Shown: positions 1 to 9,154, numbered from the stretch's first letter. The stretch is 52,983 bases of DNA from Burkholderia diffusa (GCF_902499115.1 NZ_CABVPN010000039.1:1-52983); one strand, 5' to 3'. Numbers and translations are program-made. The notes: generated by a model not told the origin, from the sequence alone.

Positions 1-9
1 GAAATACAA

Positions 10-36
10 AACGCCCGATGCGGTGCATCGGGCGTT
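10..36 (-). terminator. Intrinsic terminator downstream of the pseudouridine synthase gene
   Basis: A perfect 12-bp inverted repeat (10-21 with 25-36, 3-nt loop) is followed, reading on the minus strand, by a T-rich run. It lies about 65 bp past the stop codon of the minus-strand gene that ends at 102, so it most likely ends that transcript. Confidence 0.75.
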
Positions 37-101
37 CTAGCGCCTGGATACTGTCAACCTATTCCAGGACTTGACACGTCGAAAGCAACGCGTGCCCGCC
101 G

Positions 102-1979
102 TCAGAACGACTCGTCAGCCGACAGGTAGCGCCATTGCCCTTGCGGCAACGCGCCGAGCATCACGCGGCCCATCCGCACGCGTTTCAGGCCGATCACTTC
201 GAGACCGACCAGCTCGCACATGCGGCGGATCTGGCGCTTCTTGCCTTCGCGCAGCACGAAACGCAGCTGTTCGCCGTTCTGCCAGCTCACCATCGCGGGC
301 TTCAGCGGGACGCCGTCGAGCTCGAGGCCGTGACGCAGCTTCGCGAGCGATTCCGCGGGGAAGTGCTGGTCGATGTCGATCAGCCGCTCGCCGAAGCGCA
401 CGCGCACCAGGTATTCCTTGTCGATGTCCGACTGCTCGCCGATCAGCTGCTTCGCGATCCGGCCGTTCTGCGTCAGCACGAGCAGGCCGGTCGAATCGAT
501 GTCGAGCCGCCCGGCCGGTGCGAGCGCATGCAGGTGCTGCGGTGAGAAGCGCAGTTGCGAGCGGTCGCCGCTCCACTGGTTCGCGCGCGTGATCAGCACC
601 GATGCCGGCTCGTAGCCGTCTTCCGCCTGACCCGACACATAGCCGACCGGCTTGTGCAGCAGGATCGTCACCTGCGCGGCCTGCGCGGCGCTCGCGCGCT
701 CGTCGATCTCGATCTTCTGGTCCGGGCGGACCTTGGTGCCGAGCGTGTCGATGCGTTCGCCGTCGACGAGCACCCAGCCCTTTTCGATCCATTCGTCCGC
801 TTCGCGGCGCGAGCACAGGCCGAGTTCGGACATGCGCTTCGACAGGCGCATCAGGCCCGTTTCGTCGCCGTGGTCGACGTCGGCGGCGCGGCGCTTGACC
901 GGTTGTGCGGTTTTCAGTGCGGCGCCGGTCGAGCGGCGCTCGGTGTTGCTACGCTCGCCGTCGCGTGCAGGGCGCGTCGGGCGGTCGGACGACGTACGGC
1001 GTTCGCCGAAGCCGCGCTTTTCGCCTGCGCCGGCCGCCTTGTCGCGATAGGGCGCACGCGCGCCGCCTTCGGCACCTGCGCGGCGCGGACGCGCATCGTC
1101 GTCATTGCGACGCGCCGGGCGGTCGGACGACGTACGGCGTTCGCCGAAGCTGCGCTTTTCGCCTGCACCGGCTGCCTTGTCGCGGTAGGGCGCACGTGCA
1201 GCGCCTTCGGCGCCTGCGCGGCGCGGACGCGCATCGTCGTCGTTGCGACGCGCCGGGCGGTCGGACGACGTACGGCGTTCGCCGAAGCTGCGCTTTTCGC
1301 CTGTGCCGGTTGCCTTGTCGCGATAGGGGGCACGTGCGCCGCCTTCGGCACCTGCGCGGCGCGGGCGTGCATCGTCGTCGCTGCGACGCGCCGGGCGGTC
1401 GGACGACGTACGGCGTTCGCCGAAGCTGCGCTTTTCGCCTGCGCCGGCTGCCTTGTCGCGGTAGGGCGCACGTGCAGCGCCTTCGCCACCTGCGCGGCGC
1501 GGACGCGCATCGTCGTCGCTGCGACGGGCAGGACGATCGGACGGTGCACGACGCTCGCCGAAGCTGCCCTTCGCGCCATCACCGGCTGCCTTGTCACGAT
1601 AGGGCGCACGTGCAGCGCCTTCGGCACCCGCACGGCGCGGCCGCGCATCGGGCTTGCCGTCGGCGCCACGATGCGGACGGGCGTCGCCGCGTTCGGCGCG
1701 GCCGCCAGGCTTCGCATCGCTGCGATAGCCGCGCTCGGCGCCGCCGTCACGCGGTGCGCGCTTCGCCGGAGCGCGATCCGCACCCTCCGCGCCGCGCGGC
1801 TTGAACGCGCGTTCGCCGGCGGCGGCCGGTGCGGCGGCCTTCTTCGGACGCGGCGGCTTGTCGGCCGCGGGCGGCGCGGCGGGGCGCACCGCCTTGCGAG
1901 CGACGAGGCTGCCGGAGCGGACGGGTGCGCGGGTCGGCGACGCCGGCCGCGGATTCTTGACGGTCAATTTGGTGCGCAT
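102..1979 (-). CDS. RluF/RsuA-family 23S rRNA pseudouridine synthase with long repetitive basic N-terminus
   Basis: 625 aa. The C-terminal ~250 residues are a complete RsuA/RluB/RluE/RluF-type pseudouridine synthase: an S4 RNA-binding domain (about 377-430, with SRREAD at 390-394) and a catalytic domain with GRLDIDSTGLL (490-500, Asp493 the predicted catalytic residue), KEYLV (521-525) and RQIRRMCE (582-589). The KEYLV motif and the QWRYLSADE C-terminus resemble E. coli RluF (U2604 of 23S rRNA) more than RluB, but the target base cannot be fixed from sequence. Residues 1-375 are a low-complexity Arg/Ala/Pro/Asp-rich extension absent from E. coli homologues (about 290 aa), including five 46-residue tandem repeats (111-340). 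Such basic tails are probably disordered and may add RNA affinity (inference). It sits 16 nt downstream of glnD on the same strand. Confidence 0.93.
   Translation of the reverse strand: MRTKLTVKNPRPASPTRAPVRSGSLVARKAVRPAAPPAADKPPRPKKAAAPAAAGERAFKPRGAEGADRAPAKRAPRDGGAERGYRSDAKPGGRAERGDARPHRGADGKPDARPRRAGAEGAARAPYRDKAAGDGAKGSFGERRAPSDRPARRSDDDARPRRAGGEGAARAPYRDKAAGAGEKRSFGERRTSSDRPARRSDDDARPRRAGAEGGARAPYRDKATGTGEKRSFGERRTSSDRPARRNDDDARPRRAGAEGAARAPYRDKAAGAGEKRSFGERRTSSDRPARRNDDDARPRRAGAEGGARAPYRDKAAGAGEKRGFGERRTSSDRPTRPARDGERSNTERRSTGAALKTAQPVKRRAADVDHGDETGLMRLSKRMSELGLCSRREADEWIEKGWVLVDGERIDTLGTKVRPDQKIEIDERASAAQAAQVTILLHKPVGYVSGQAEDGYEPASVLITRANQWSGDRSQLRFSPQHLHALAPAGRLDIDSTGLLVLTQNGRIAKQLIGEQSDIDKEYLVRVRFGERLIDIDQHFPAESLAKLRHGLELDGVPLKPAMVSWQNGEQLRFVLREGKKRQIRRMCELVGLEVIGLKRVRMGRVMLGALPQGQWRYLSADESF
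960..1649 (-). repeat. Five in-frame 138-bp tandem repeats in the pseudouridine synthase gene
   Basis: Five consecutive 138-bp (46-codon) units, each starting at DARPRRAG and running through APYRDK, SFGERR and SDRPARR. The spacing is exact: the block GGTCGGACGACGTACGG recurs at 983, 1121, 1259 and 1397, with a diverged copy at about 1535. The three units nearest the catalytic domain are nearly identical and the most upstream one is the most diverged. That gradient suggests recent in-frame expansion by recombination or slippage. Confidence 0.93.
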
Positions 1980-1995
1980 AAACGCTGGGATTCAT

Positions 1996-4572
1996 TCAGA
2001 CTGCGATCGCGCGCAGCAATTCGGTTTCGAGCTGGATCTGCAAGCGGTTGTCGGACAGGCCGGCACCGTCGAGCAGGAAGATGTCTTCGACGCGTTCGCC
2101 GAGCGTATTGATCCGCGCCGCGTGGACGCCGACCCGATGCTCGGCCAGGACGCGCGCGATCGAATAGAGAAGGCCCGGCCGGTCGTTGGCGGACACGGAC
2201 AGGATGTAGTACTGGCCGCGTTCGTCGGCCCGGAGGTCGACGCGCGGCGTGATCGGAAACGTCCGGGACAGCCGCGACAGGCGACCCTTGGACGGCTCAG
2301 GCAGCGACGCGGTTTCGGTAAGGCGCGTCGCGAGTTGCTGTTCGACGAGATTCGCGATGTCACGATAGCGCACGTCGAGTTCGGTCTGCGTGACGATGAA
2401 GTTGTCGAGCGCATAGCCGTGCCGCGTCGTGCTGACGCGCGCATCGAGCACCGACAGTCCGTTGCGGTCGAAGTACGCGCAGATGCCCGCGAACAGGTCG
2501 GGGCGGTCCTTGACGTACACGAGCACTTGCAGCGCATCGCCGATCGGCGACGGCCGCGCGCGGACGATCGCGGTTTCGGCGTTCACGTGCCGGTACAGCA
2601 CGCGCGTCTGCCATGCGATGTCGGCCGCGTCGTGGCGCAGGAAAAAGCCGATGTCGAGCTGATCCCACAGCGCGCGGTGCGCGTCCTCGGGCACGGTCTC
2701 GAGGCGCAGCAGCGCGAGCGCCTGCTCCTGTCGCGACTTCAGTTCCGAATGCGCGTCGGGATTCGCGCCGCCGAGCACCGCCAGCGTGATGCGGTAGAGG
2801 TCTTCGAGGAGCTTGCCCTTCCACGTGTTCCACACCTTCGGGCTCGTGCCGCGGATATCGGCGACCGTCAGCAGGTAGAGCGCGGTGAGGTAGCGCTCGT
2901 TGCCGACGACTTCGGCGAAGCGCTTGATGACCTCGGGGTCGCTCGTGTCCTGCTTCTGCGCGACCTGGCTCATCGTCAGGTGATGCTGGACGAGCCACAC
3001 GATCAGCGCCGCGTCGTCGCCGGCGATCCCGTGCTCGCGGCAGAAACGCCGCGCGTCGGCCATCCCGAGCGTCGAGTGGTCGCCGCCGCGGCCCTTCGCG
3101 ATGTCGTGGAACAGCGCCGCGACATACAGCACCCACGGGCGCTCGAAATTGCCGATCAGCTGGCTGCAGAACGGGTACTCGTGCGCATGCTCGGCCACCG
3201 CGAAGCGGCGAATGTTGCGCAACACCATCAGGATGTGCTGGTCGACCGTGTACACGTGGTACAGGTCGTGCTGCATCTGGCCGACGATGCGGCGGAAATT
3301 CAGCAGATAGCGGCCGAGCACGCTCGTCTGGTTCATCAGCCGGAACGCATGCGTGATGCCTTCGGGCTGCTGCAGGATCTGCATGAACGTGCTGCGGTTC
3401 TGCGGATCGCGCCGCCACGTGTTGTTCATGATCTCGCGCGAGTTGTACAGCGCGCGCAGCGTGCGGGCGGACAGGCCCTTCACGCCGCGGGTCGCCTCGT
3501 ACAGCAGGAATGCTTCGAGGATCGCGTCGGGATGGCGTTCGAACACGCCGTCGTCGACGATTTCGAGCATGCCCTGCTTCTCGACGAAGCGATCGGGCGA
3601 CAGCACGCGCGTGATGCCGCTCGTCGCGGGAAACAGCTGCGCCTCGATATTCTGGATCAGGATCGTCGCCAGCTGCGTGACCGCTTTCGCGGCCCAGTAG
3701 TAACGGCGCATCAGCTGCTCGCTTGCGCGTTTGGCCTGCGTCGGCTGGTAGCCGAAGCTTTCTGCGGCCTGCGTCTGCAGGTCGAACACGAGCATGTCCT
3801 GGCGGCGGCCGGCGATCACGTGCAGCCGCGCGCGCAACGTCTTCAGGAATCCTTCGTTGCGGCGCAGCTCGCGCGCCTCGCGATCGGTGATGAGACCGCG
3901 CGTGTCGAGCTCGCGCCAGCTGCTGCCGAAGCCGGCCGCGCGCGCGATCCACAGGATCGTCTGCAGGTCGCGCAACCCGCCGGGGCTTTCCTTCACGTTC
4001 GGCTCGAGGCTGTACGGCGTGTCCTGGAACTTCGCGTGGCGCTGGCGCATCTCGAGCACCTTCGCGGTGAAGAACGCACGCGCGTCGAGCGCCTCGTGAT
4101 ACTGCACGGTGAAGCGCTCGAACAGCGCGGTGCTGCCGACGATGCGGCGCGCTTCCAGCAGCGAGGTCTGCACGGTGACGTCCTGCGACGCTTCCTCGAT
4201 GCATTGGGCGACCGTGCGCACGCTGCTGCCGATCTCGAGGCCGAGGTCCCATGCCATCCCGATGAAGCGCTCGACGCGCGCGTCGAGCGCCGGGTCGTGC
4301 GTATCGGGCAGCAGCACGAGGATGTCGACGTCGGAGTAGGGCGCGAGCTCGCCGCGCCCGTAGCCGCCGACGGCGACGAGTGCGAGCGTCGCGGGCAGCC
4401 CGCAGTCGTCCCACACGCGCTTGAGCACATCGTCGGTGAGTTTCGACAGCGCGTGCATCAGCGACGCGACGTTCGTCGCGCTGCGAAAGCGCTCGAGCAT
4501 GTCGGCCTTGGCGGCCTTGAATTCGGCCCGCCGCGACAGCGCTTCGGGCGAGGGGGCGGCGTGAGCGCTCAT
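1996..4572 (-). CDS. glnD: GlnD, [protein-PII] uridylyltransferase / uridylyl-removing enzyme
   Basis: 858 aa, normal for the family. It senses glutamine and adds or removes UMP on PII proteins (GlnB/GlnK), controlling nitrogen assimilation. Visible domains: a nucleotidyltransferase domain with GGYGRGE (69-75) and metal-binding Asp81/Asp83; a GlnD linker/PII-UTase region; an HD phosphohydrolase domain with the HD pair at 489-490 (LFHDIAKGRGGDHS) for deuridylylation; and two C-terminal ACT domains (each with a DRPGL/DRPDL core), at about 680-745 and 790-858, for glutamine binding. The start is ATG at 4572. It follows map by 59 nt on the same strand and precedes the pseudouridine synthase by 16 nt, so the three are probably cotranscribed. 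Confidence 0.97.
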   Translation of the reverse strand: MSAHAAPSPEALSRRAEFKAAKADMLERFRSATNVASLMHALSKLTDDVLKRVWDDCGLPATLALVAVGGYGRGELAPYSDVDILVLLPDTHDPALDARVERFIGMAWDLGLEIGSSVRTVAQCIEEASQDVTVQTSLLEARRIVGSTALFERFTVQYHEALDARAFFTAKVLEMRQRHAKFQDTPYSLEPNVKESPGGLRDLQTILWIARAAGFGSSWRELDTRGLITDREARELRRNEGFLKTLRARLHVIAGRRQDMLVFDLQTQAAESFGYQPTQAKRASEQLMRRYYWAAKAVTQLATILIQNIEAQLFPATSGITRVLSPDRFVEKQGMLEIVDDGVFERHPDAILEAFLLYEATRGVKGLSARTLRALYNSREIMNNTWRRDPQNRSTFMQILQQPEGITHAFRLMNQTSVLGRYLLNFRRIVGQMQHDLYHVYTVDQHILMVLRNIRRFAVAEHAHEYPFCSQLIGNFERPWVLYVAALFHDIAKGRGGDHSTLGMADARRFCREHGIAGDDAALIVWLVQHHLTMSQVAQKQDTSDPEVIKRFAEVVGNERYLTALYLLTVADIRGTSPKVWNTWKGKLLEDLYRITLAVLGGANPDAHSELKSRQEQALALLRLETVPEDAHRALWDQLDIGFFLRHDAADIAWQTRVLYRHVNAETAIVRARPSPIGDALQVLVYVKDRPDLFAGICAYFDRNGLSVLDARVSTTRHGYALDNFIVTQTELDVRYRDIANLVEQQLATRLTETASLPEPSKGRLSRLSRTFPITPRVDLRADERGQYYILSVSANDRPGLLYSIARVLAEHRVGVHAARINTLGERVEDIFLLDGAGLSDNRLQIQLETELLRAIAV

Positions 4573-4631
4573 GGGCAGGCCGTTCAGGTCAGCAGGTCAG
4601 GGGCGGGCGGGGCGGGCTGGCGCGGCGGCGC

Positions 4632-5447
4632 TCAAACCGCGGCGGCTGGTTGCGCGAACACCGGGCGCGCCGGCGTGCCGGCGGACACGGTCAGCACCTC
4701 GTAGCCCGTCTCGGTGACGAGCACCGTGTGCTCCCACTGCGCGGACAGGCTGCGGTCGCGCGTCTTGACCGTCCACTGGTCGGGCATCGTGCGGATGTCG
4801 CGCTTGCCGGCGTTGATCATGGGCTCGATCGTGAAGATCATCCCGGCCTTCAGCTCGATGCCGGTGCCCGGACGGCCATAGTGTACGACCTGCGGATCCT
4901 CGTGGAACACCGTGCCGATGCCGTGGCCGCAGTATTCGCGCACGACGCTGTAGCCCTGCGCTTCCGCATGCTTCTGGATCGCATGGCCGATGTCGCCGAG
5001 GTGAGCGCCGGGCTTGACCTGGTCGATGCCGAGCCACATGCACTCATAGGTGGTCTGTACGAGGCGCTTCGCGAGGATCGAGCCCTCGCCGACGATGAAC
5101 ATCCGGCTGGTGTCGCCGAAGTAGCCGTTCTTGATCACGGTGATGTCGATGTTCAGCGCGTCGCCGTTCTTGATCACCTTCTCGCCCGGAATGCCGTGGC
5201 AGATCACGTCGTTGACCGAGATGCAGGTTGCCTTCGGGTACGGCGGATAGCCGGGCGGCTGATAATTCAGCGGCGCGGGGATCGTGCCCTGCTCATTGAG
5301 CATGAATTCGTGACAAAGCCGGTCGAGTTCGGCGGTCGTGACGCCCGCGACGACGTGCGGCGTGATGAAGTCGAGCACTTCGCTCGCGAGACGGCAGGCG
5401 ACGCGCATCTCGGCGATATCGTGTTCGTTTTTGAGCGTAATAGCCAT
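4632..5447 (-). CDS. map: Methionine aminopeptidase type I
   Basis: 271 aa cytoplasmic metalloprotease that removes the initiator methionine from nascent proteins. All five metal ligands of the family are present: Asp101, Asp112, His175, Glu208 and Glu239, and the substrate-binding His83 (ICHG) is conserved. Residues 1-255 cover the whole pita-bread fold; the last ~15 residues (Ala/Pro-rich) are a tail beyond the E. coli protein. It is divergent from rpsB across a 390-bp gap, the usual map/rpsB arrangement in proteobacteria, and is the first gene of a minus-strand run with glnD. Confidence 0.97.
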   Translation of the reverse strand: MAITLKNEHDIAEMRVACRLASEVLDFITPHVVAGVTTAELDRLCHEFMLNEQGTIPAPLNYQPPGYPPYPKATCISVNDVICHGIPGEKVIKNGDALNIDITVIKNGYFGDTSRMFIVGEGSILAKRLVQTTYECMWLGIDQVKPGAHLGDIGHAIQKHAEAQGYSVVREYCGHGIGTVFHEDPQVVHYGRPGTGIELKAGMIFTIEPMINAGKRDIRTMPDQWTVKTRDRSLSAQWEHTVLVTETGYEVLTVSAGTPARPVFAQPAAAV

Positions 5448-5479
5448 CGAGGTATGCCTGGAATGCGGTGAATTGACGG

Positions 5480-5485
5480 ATTATC
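5480..5485 (-). promoter_or_regulatory. Possible -10 box for map
   Basis: Minus-strand GATAAT lies 33 nt upstream of the map start, with only a weak -35 candidate (CTGCGA, 17-bp spacing). The placement is sensible but the match is marginal. Confidence 0.3.
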
Positions 5486-5587
5486 GCACCTTATGGCGGG
5501 CCTCGCAGCCCCTGCCGGCGGTACCGATGCGGGTTTTCGCGGATTGTCCGGCCGGCTGCCGCGCGGCAAGCGAAAGTGCCGGGCGAC

Positions 5588-5617
5588 TTGAGAGCCGACA
5601 AATCGGCGTGCTATACT
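5588..5617 (+). promoter_or_regulatory. rpsB-tsf promoter (sigma-70 type)
   Basis: TTGAGA at 5588-5593 and TATACT at 5612-5617 with 18-bp spacing. This is the best sigma-70-like promoter in the 390-bp map/rpsB gap and predicts a transcript start near 5624, leaving a leader of about 210 nt. Confidence 0.7.
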
Positions 5618-5623
5618 CTCTGG

Positions 5624-5837
5624 CTAAGTCGACATCCAAATGCCGAACATGTCCCGTCATGGGGCAGTACCGGACGGCATGGAAATGAAAGACTTGCGGC
5701 ACGGGCATTTTCGCACGTGCCGAATCGCAAGCCGGCGCAACCAGGGTGCCGGCCGCGTGGAACGAGGAGTCCTTCGGGGCGCGTTCGCGCGGCGGTACGG
5801 CAGCCGGCTTAAGACCTAACCCTCGTGGAGAATTTAC
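5624..5837 (+). promoter_or_regulatory. Structured rpsB leader, candidate S2 autoregulatory element
   Basis: The roughly 210-nt untranslated leader contains at least two stem-loops. One is at 5694-5730 (TTGC/GCAA outer pairs enclosing CGGCACG at 5697-5703 with CGTGCCG at 5716-5722). The second is at 5731-5753 (GCCGGC with GCCGGC). In other bacteria ribosomal protein S2 represses its own rpsB-tsf mRNA through the leader. That this leader does so is inferred from position and structure only. Confidence 0.4.
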
Positions 5838-6578
5838 ATGGCAGTCACGATGCGCCAAATGCTGGAAGCGGGTGTCCACTTCGGTCACCAGACCCGTTTC
5901 TGGAACCCGAAGATGGCTCCGTTCATTTTCGGTCACCGCAACAAGATTCACATCATCAACCTCGAAAAGACGCTGCCGATGTTCACGGACGCACAGAAGT
6001 ACGTGCGCCAGCTGGCAGCGAACCGCGGCACGATCCTGTTCGTCGGCACGAAGCGTCAGTCGCGTGACACGATCGCCCAGGAAGCGCAGCGCGCGGGCAT
6101 GCCGTACGTCAACGCACGCTGGCTCGGCGGCATGATGACCAACTTCAAGACGCTGAAGGTTTCGATCAAGCGTCTGAAGGACATGGAAGCGGCAGTCGAG
6201 GCAGGCGAGCTCGAGAAGATGAGCAAGAAGGAAGCGCTGCTGTTCGAACGCGAAATCGCCAAGCTGCAGAAGTCGATCGGTGGCGTGAAGGACATGGGCG
6301 GCATTCCGGACGCAATCTTCGTCGTCGACGTCGGCTACCACAAGATTGCCGTGACGGAAGCGAACAAGCTGGGCGTGCCGGTCATCGCCGTGGTCGATAC
6401 GAACCACTCGCCGGAAGGTGTGGATTACGTGATCCCGGGTAACGACGACTCGAGCAAGGCAGTCGCGCTGTACGCTGAAGGCGTGGCCGACGCGATCCTG
6501 GAAGGCCGTGCGAACGCGGTCAACGAAGTGGTCCAGGCAGCGCGTGGCGACGACGAGTACGTCGAGGAAAACGCGTAA
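5838..6578 (+). CDS. rpsB: 30S ribosomal protein S2
   Basis: 246 aa, full length. S2 joins the small subunit late through S1-related contacts and is needed for initiation. The N-terminus MAVTMRQMLEAGVHFGHQTR and the blocks LEKTLPMF, GTKRQSR, RWLGGMMTNFKT and VPVIAVVDTNHSP are diagnostic. The start ATG at 5838 follows a GGAG-like Shine-Dalgarno sequence (CGTGGAGA). It is first in the rpsB-tsf-pyrH-frr translation cluster, followed by a terminator-like hairpin and tsf. Confidence 0.98.
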   Translation: MAVTMRQMLEAGVHFGHQTRFWNPKMAPFIFGHRNKIHIINLEKTLPMFTDAQKYVRQLAANRGTILFVGTKRQSRDTIAQEAQRAGMPYVNARWLGGMMTNFKTLKVSIKRLKDMEAAVEAGELEKMSKKEALLFEREIAKLQKSIGGVKDMGGIPDAIFVVDVGYHKIAVTEANKLGVPVIAVVDTNHSPEGVDYVIPGNDDSSKAVALYAEGVADAILEGRANAVNEVVQAARGDDEYVEENA

Positions 6579-6596
6579 CTGGCCCCGAGCCGGCGC

Positions 6597-6629
6597 AAAA
6601 AGGGGGCTCTCAACAGGCCCCCTTTTTTT
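6597..6629 (+). terminator. Terminator-like hairpin between rpsB and tsf
   Basis: AAAAAGGGGGC (6597-6607) pairs with GCCCCCTTTTT (6617-6627) across a 9-nt loop, ending in a T run to 6629. No new strong promoter is obvious before tsf, so this probably acts as a partial terminator that lowers tsf expression relative to rpsB. Confidence 0.75.
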
Positions 6630-6740
6630 AAGCTTGTGCGCCGGACCTGATCGCGCCGAATCGGTGCGGGTCCGGAAACGATTTTCGGCCGTTCGCGTCC
6701 AAGCGGGCGGCGTTGTGAATACAGACTCAAGGAGCGAATG

Positions 6741-7622
6741 ATGGCGGCAATTACCGCAAGCATGGTGGCAGAACTGCGCGCAAAGACCGACGCACCGATG
6801 ATGGAGTGCAAGAAGGCGCTGACGGAAGCCGACGGCGATCTGGCCAAGGCTGAAGAACTGCTGCGCGTGAAGCTCGGCAACAAGGCGAGCAAGGCGGCAT
6901 CGCGCGTGACGGCCGAAGGCGTCGTCGCATCGTTCGTCGGCGGCAACGCGGGCGCGCTGGTCGAACTGAACTGCGAAACCGACTTCGTCGCGAAGAACGA
7001 CGACTTCCTCGCATTCTCGAAGACGGTTGCAGAACTCGTCGCGACGCAAAACCCGGCCGACGTGGCAGCGCTGTCGGCACTGCCGCTCGACGGCTCGACG
7101 GTCGACGCAGTGCGTCTGGCCCTGATCGGCAAGATCGGCGAAAACGTGTCGATCCGCCGTTTCGTCCGTTTCGAAACCGCGAACAAGATCGCAACGTACC
7201 TGCACGGCGCGCGTATCGGCGTGATCGTCGAGTACACGGGTGCGGAAGAGCAGGTCGGCAAGGACGTCGCGATGCACATCGCTGCGATGAAGCCGGTCGC
7301 GCTGTCGTCGGCAGACGTGCCGGCGGAACTGATCGAGACGGAGCGCCGTGTCGCCGAGCAGAAGGCTGCCGAATCGGGCAAGCCGGCTGAAATCGTCGCG
7401 AAGATGGTCGACGGCAGCGTCCAGAAGTACCTGAAGGAAGTGTCGCTGCTGAACCAGACGTTCGTGAAGAACGACAAGCAGACGATCGAGCAGATGCTGA
7501 AGGCAGCGAATGCGGCAGTGCAGAAGTTCGCGCTGTTCGTCGTCGGCGAAGGCATCGAGAAGCGCCAGGACGACTTTGCCGCCGAAGTGGCCGCACAAGT
7601 CGCAGCAGCAAAGCAGCAGTAA
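6741..7622 (+). CDS. tsf: Elongation factor Ts
   Basis: 293 aa guanine-nucleotide exchange factor for EF-Tu. The N-terminal UBA-like domain (ITASMVAELRAKTDAPMMEC, with the family TDAPMMECKKAL block) and the core domains (LVELNCETDFVAKND) are intact, with a normal length. Two adjacent ATG codons exist (6738 and 6741). The second is preferred because AAGGAG at 6729-6734 then sits 6 nt away and the protein begins MAAITAS as in homologues. It lies in the rpsB-tsf-pyrH-frr order typical of bacteria. Confidence 0.97.
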   Translation: MAAITASMVAELRAKTDAPMMECKKALTEADGDLAKAEELLRVKLGNKASKAASRVTAEGVVASFVGGNAGALVELNCETDFVAKNDDFLAFSKTVAELVATQNPADVAALSALPLDGSTVDAVRLALIGKIGENVSIRRFVRFETANKIATYLHGARIGVIVEYTGAEEQVGKDVAMHIAAMKPVALSSADVPAELIETERRVAEQKAAESGKPAEIVAKMVDGSVQKYLKEVSLLNQTFVKNDKQTIEQMLKAANAAVQKFALFVVGEGIEKRQDDFAAEVAAQVAAAKQQ

Positions 7623-7777
7623 GCAGTCAGGCAGTATCCGCGGCGGGCGTCCGCTCCGCCGCGGCCGGCGGCGTCGCCGGCCGGCCGGGAACCCCGTCCG
7701 ACCGTCGGCGCTTGCCCGAATCAGTATTTCGCCCCTACAGTTCGTGGTTGTCATCCTCTCGTCGCTCGGAAGCCCCT

Positions 7778-8491
7778 ATGTCCAATGCCTATAAACGCGT
7801 CCTCCTCAAACTCTCCGGCGAAGCGCTGATGGGCGATGATGCCTTCGGCATCAATCGCGCGACGATCGAGCGGATGGTGGCGGATATCGCCGAAGTCGTG
7901 GGTCTCGGCACGCAGCTCGCGGTCGTGATCGGCGGCGGTAACATTTTCCGTGGTGTCGCGGGCGGTGCGGCCGGCATGGACCGCGCGACGGCCGACTACA
8001 TGGGGATGCTGGCCACGATGATGAACGCACTGGCGCTGCAGGACGCGATGCGCCACGCCGGCATCGTCGCGCGCGTGCAGTCCGCGCTGCGCATGGACCA
8101 GGTCGTCGAGCCGTACATCCGGCCCCGTGCGATCCGCCAGCTCGAGGAAGGCAAGGTCGTGATCTTCGCGGCCGGTACGGGCAACCCGTTCTTCACGACG
8201 GACACGGCCGCCGCGCTGCGCGGTTCGGAAGTGGGCGCCGAGGTCGTATTGAAGGCGACCAAGGTCGATGGCGTATATTCTGCCGATCCGAAGAAGGATC
8301 CGTCGGCCACGCGCTACACGACGATCAGCTTCGACGAGGCGATCAGCCGCAATCTGCAGGTGATGGACGCGACGGCCTTCGCGCTGTGCCGCGACCAGAA
8401 GCTGCCGATTCGCGTGTTTTCGATCAACAAGCCGGGCGCGCTCAAGCGTATCGTGCTGGGCGAGGACGAAGGTACGCTCGTCCACGTGTAA
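7778..8491 (+). CDS. pyrH: UMP kinase
   Basis: 237 aa hexameric amino-acid-kinase-fold enzyme, UMP + ATP to UDP, feeding pyrimidine nucleotide and cell-wall precursor synthesis. Motifs: KRVLLKLSGEALMG at the N-terminus (phosphate binding), VVIGGGNIFRG, MDRATADYMGMLATMMNALAL, and KATKVDGVYSADPKKDP near residue 165. The start ATG at 7778 (MSNAYKRV) matches family N-termini; an upstream in-frame ATG at 7712 would add 22 non-conserved residues. The 155-bp gap after tsf contains a GC-rich hairpin but no clear terminator. Confidence 0.97.
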   Translation: MSNAYKRVLLKLSGEALMGDDAFGINRATIERMVADIAEVVGLGTQLAVVIGGGNIFRGVAGGAAGMDRATADYMGMLATMMNALALQDAMRHAGIVARVQSALRMDQVVEPYIRPRAIRQLEEGKVVIFAAGTGNPFFTTDTAAALRGSEVGAEVVLKATKVDGVYSADPKKDPSATRYTTISFDEAISRNLQVMDATAFALCRDQKLPIRVFSINKPGALKRIVLGEDEGTLVHV

Positions 8492-8593
8492 ACTCCCGCG
8501 GATGCGGGCAAGCGGCGTGGGTCGTCGGCCGCGGTGCGTGGCGCGCCGGGCGGGGCCCGCGTTCTTTGAAGGTTGGAAGGTTTGGAGGTTGAA

Positions 8594-9154
8594 ATGAGTG
8601 TCGCTGATGTCAAGAAGGGCGTAGAGCAGAAGATGCAGCGCTCGATCGAAGCGTTCAAGAACGATCTGGCGAAGATCCGTACGGGCCGTGCGCACACCGG
8701 TCTGCTCGATCACGTGCAGGTCGACTACTACGGTTCGATGGTGCCGATCTCGCAGGTTGCGAACCTGACGCTCGTCGACGCACGCACGATCGGCGTGCAG
8801 CCGTGGGAAAAGAACATGGTCGCGAAGGTCGAGAAGGCCATCCGCGAAGCCGATCTCGGCCTGAACCCGGCGACGGCCGGCGACCTGATCCGCGTGCCGA
8901 TGCCCGCGCTGACGGAAGAGCGCCGCCGCGAGCTGACCAAGGTGGTCAAGAGCGAAGGCGAAACGGCCAAGGTCGCAATCCGCAACCTGCGCCGCGACGC
9001 GAACGAAGCGCTCAAGAAGCTCGTGAAGGACAAGGAAATCTCGGAAGACGACGAGCGCCGTGCGAGCGACGACGTGCAGAAGCTGACCGACAAGCACGTT
9101 GCCGAAGTCGACAAGCTCGTGCAGAGCAAGGAAGCCGAGATCATGACGGTCTGA
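8594..9154 (+). CDS. frr: Ribosome recycling factor
   Basis: 186 aa, tRNA-shaped factor that with EF-G splits post-termination ribosomes. Family blocks are present: [45 protein letters not shown], and [20 protein letters not shown]. The start at 8594 (MSVADVKKG) follows TGGAGG at 8583-8588. An in-frame upstream ATG at 8573 would overlap that Shine-Dalgarno and is not supported. It is 102 bp after pyrH and 48 bp before uppS. Confidence 0.97.

Noticed and set aside
1801..4704. A 967-codon plus-strand open frame
   Set aside because: It runs antisense to glnD and parts of the neighbouring genes. High GC gives long shadow frames; its composition shows no family motif, whereas glnD on the other strand has complete domains.
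5481..7754. A 757-codon minus-strand open frame across rpsB and tsf
   Set aside because: It is antisense to two well-identified genes and has no recognisable domain.
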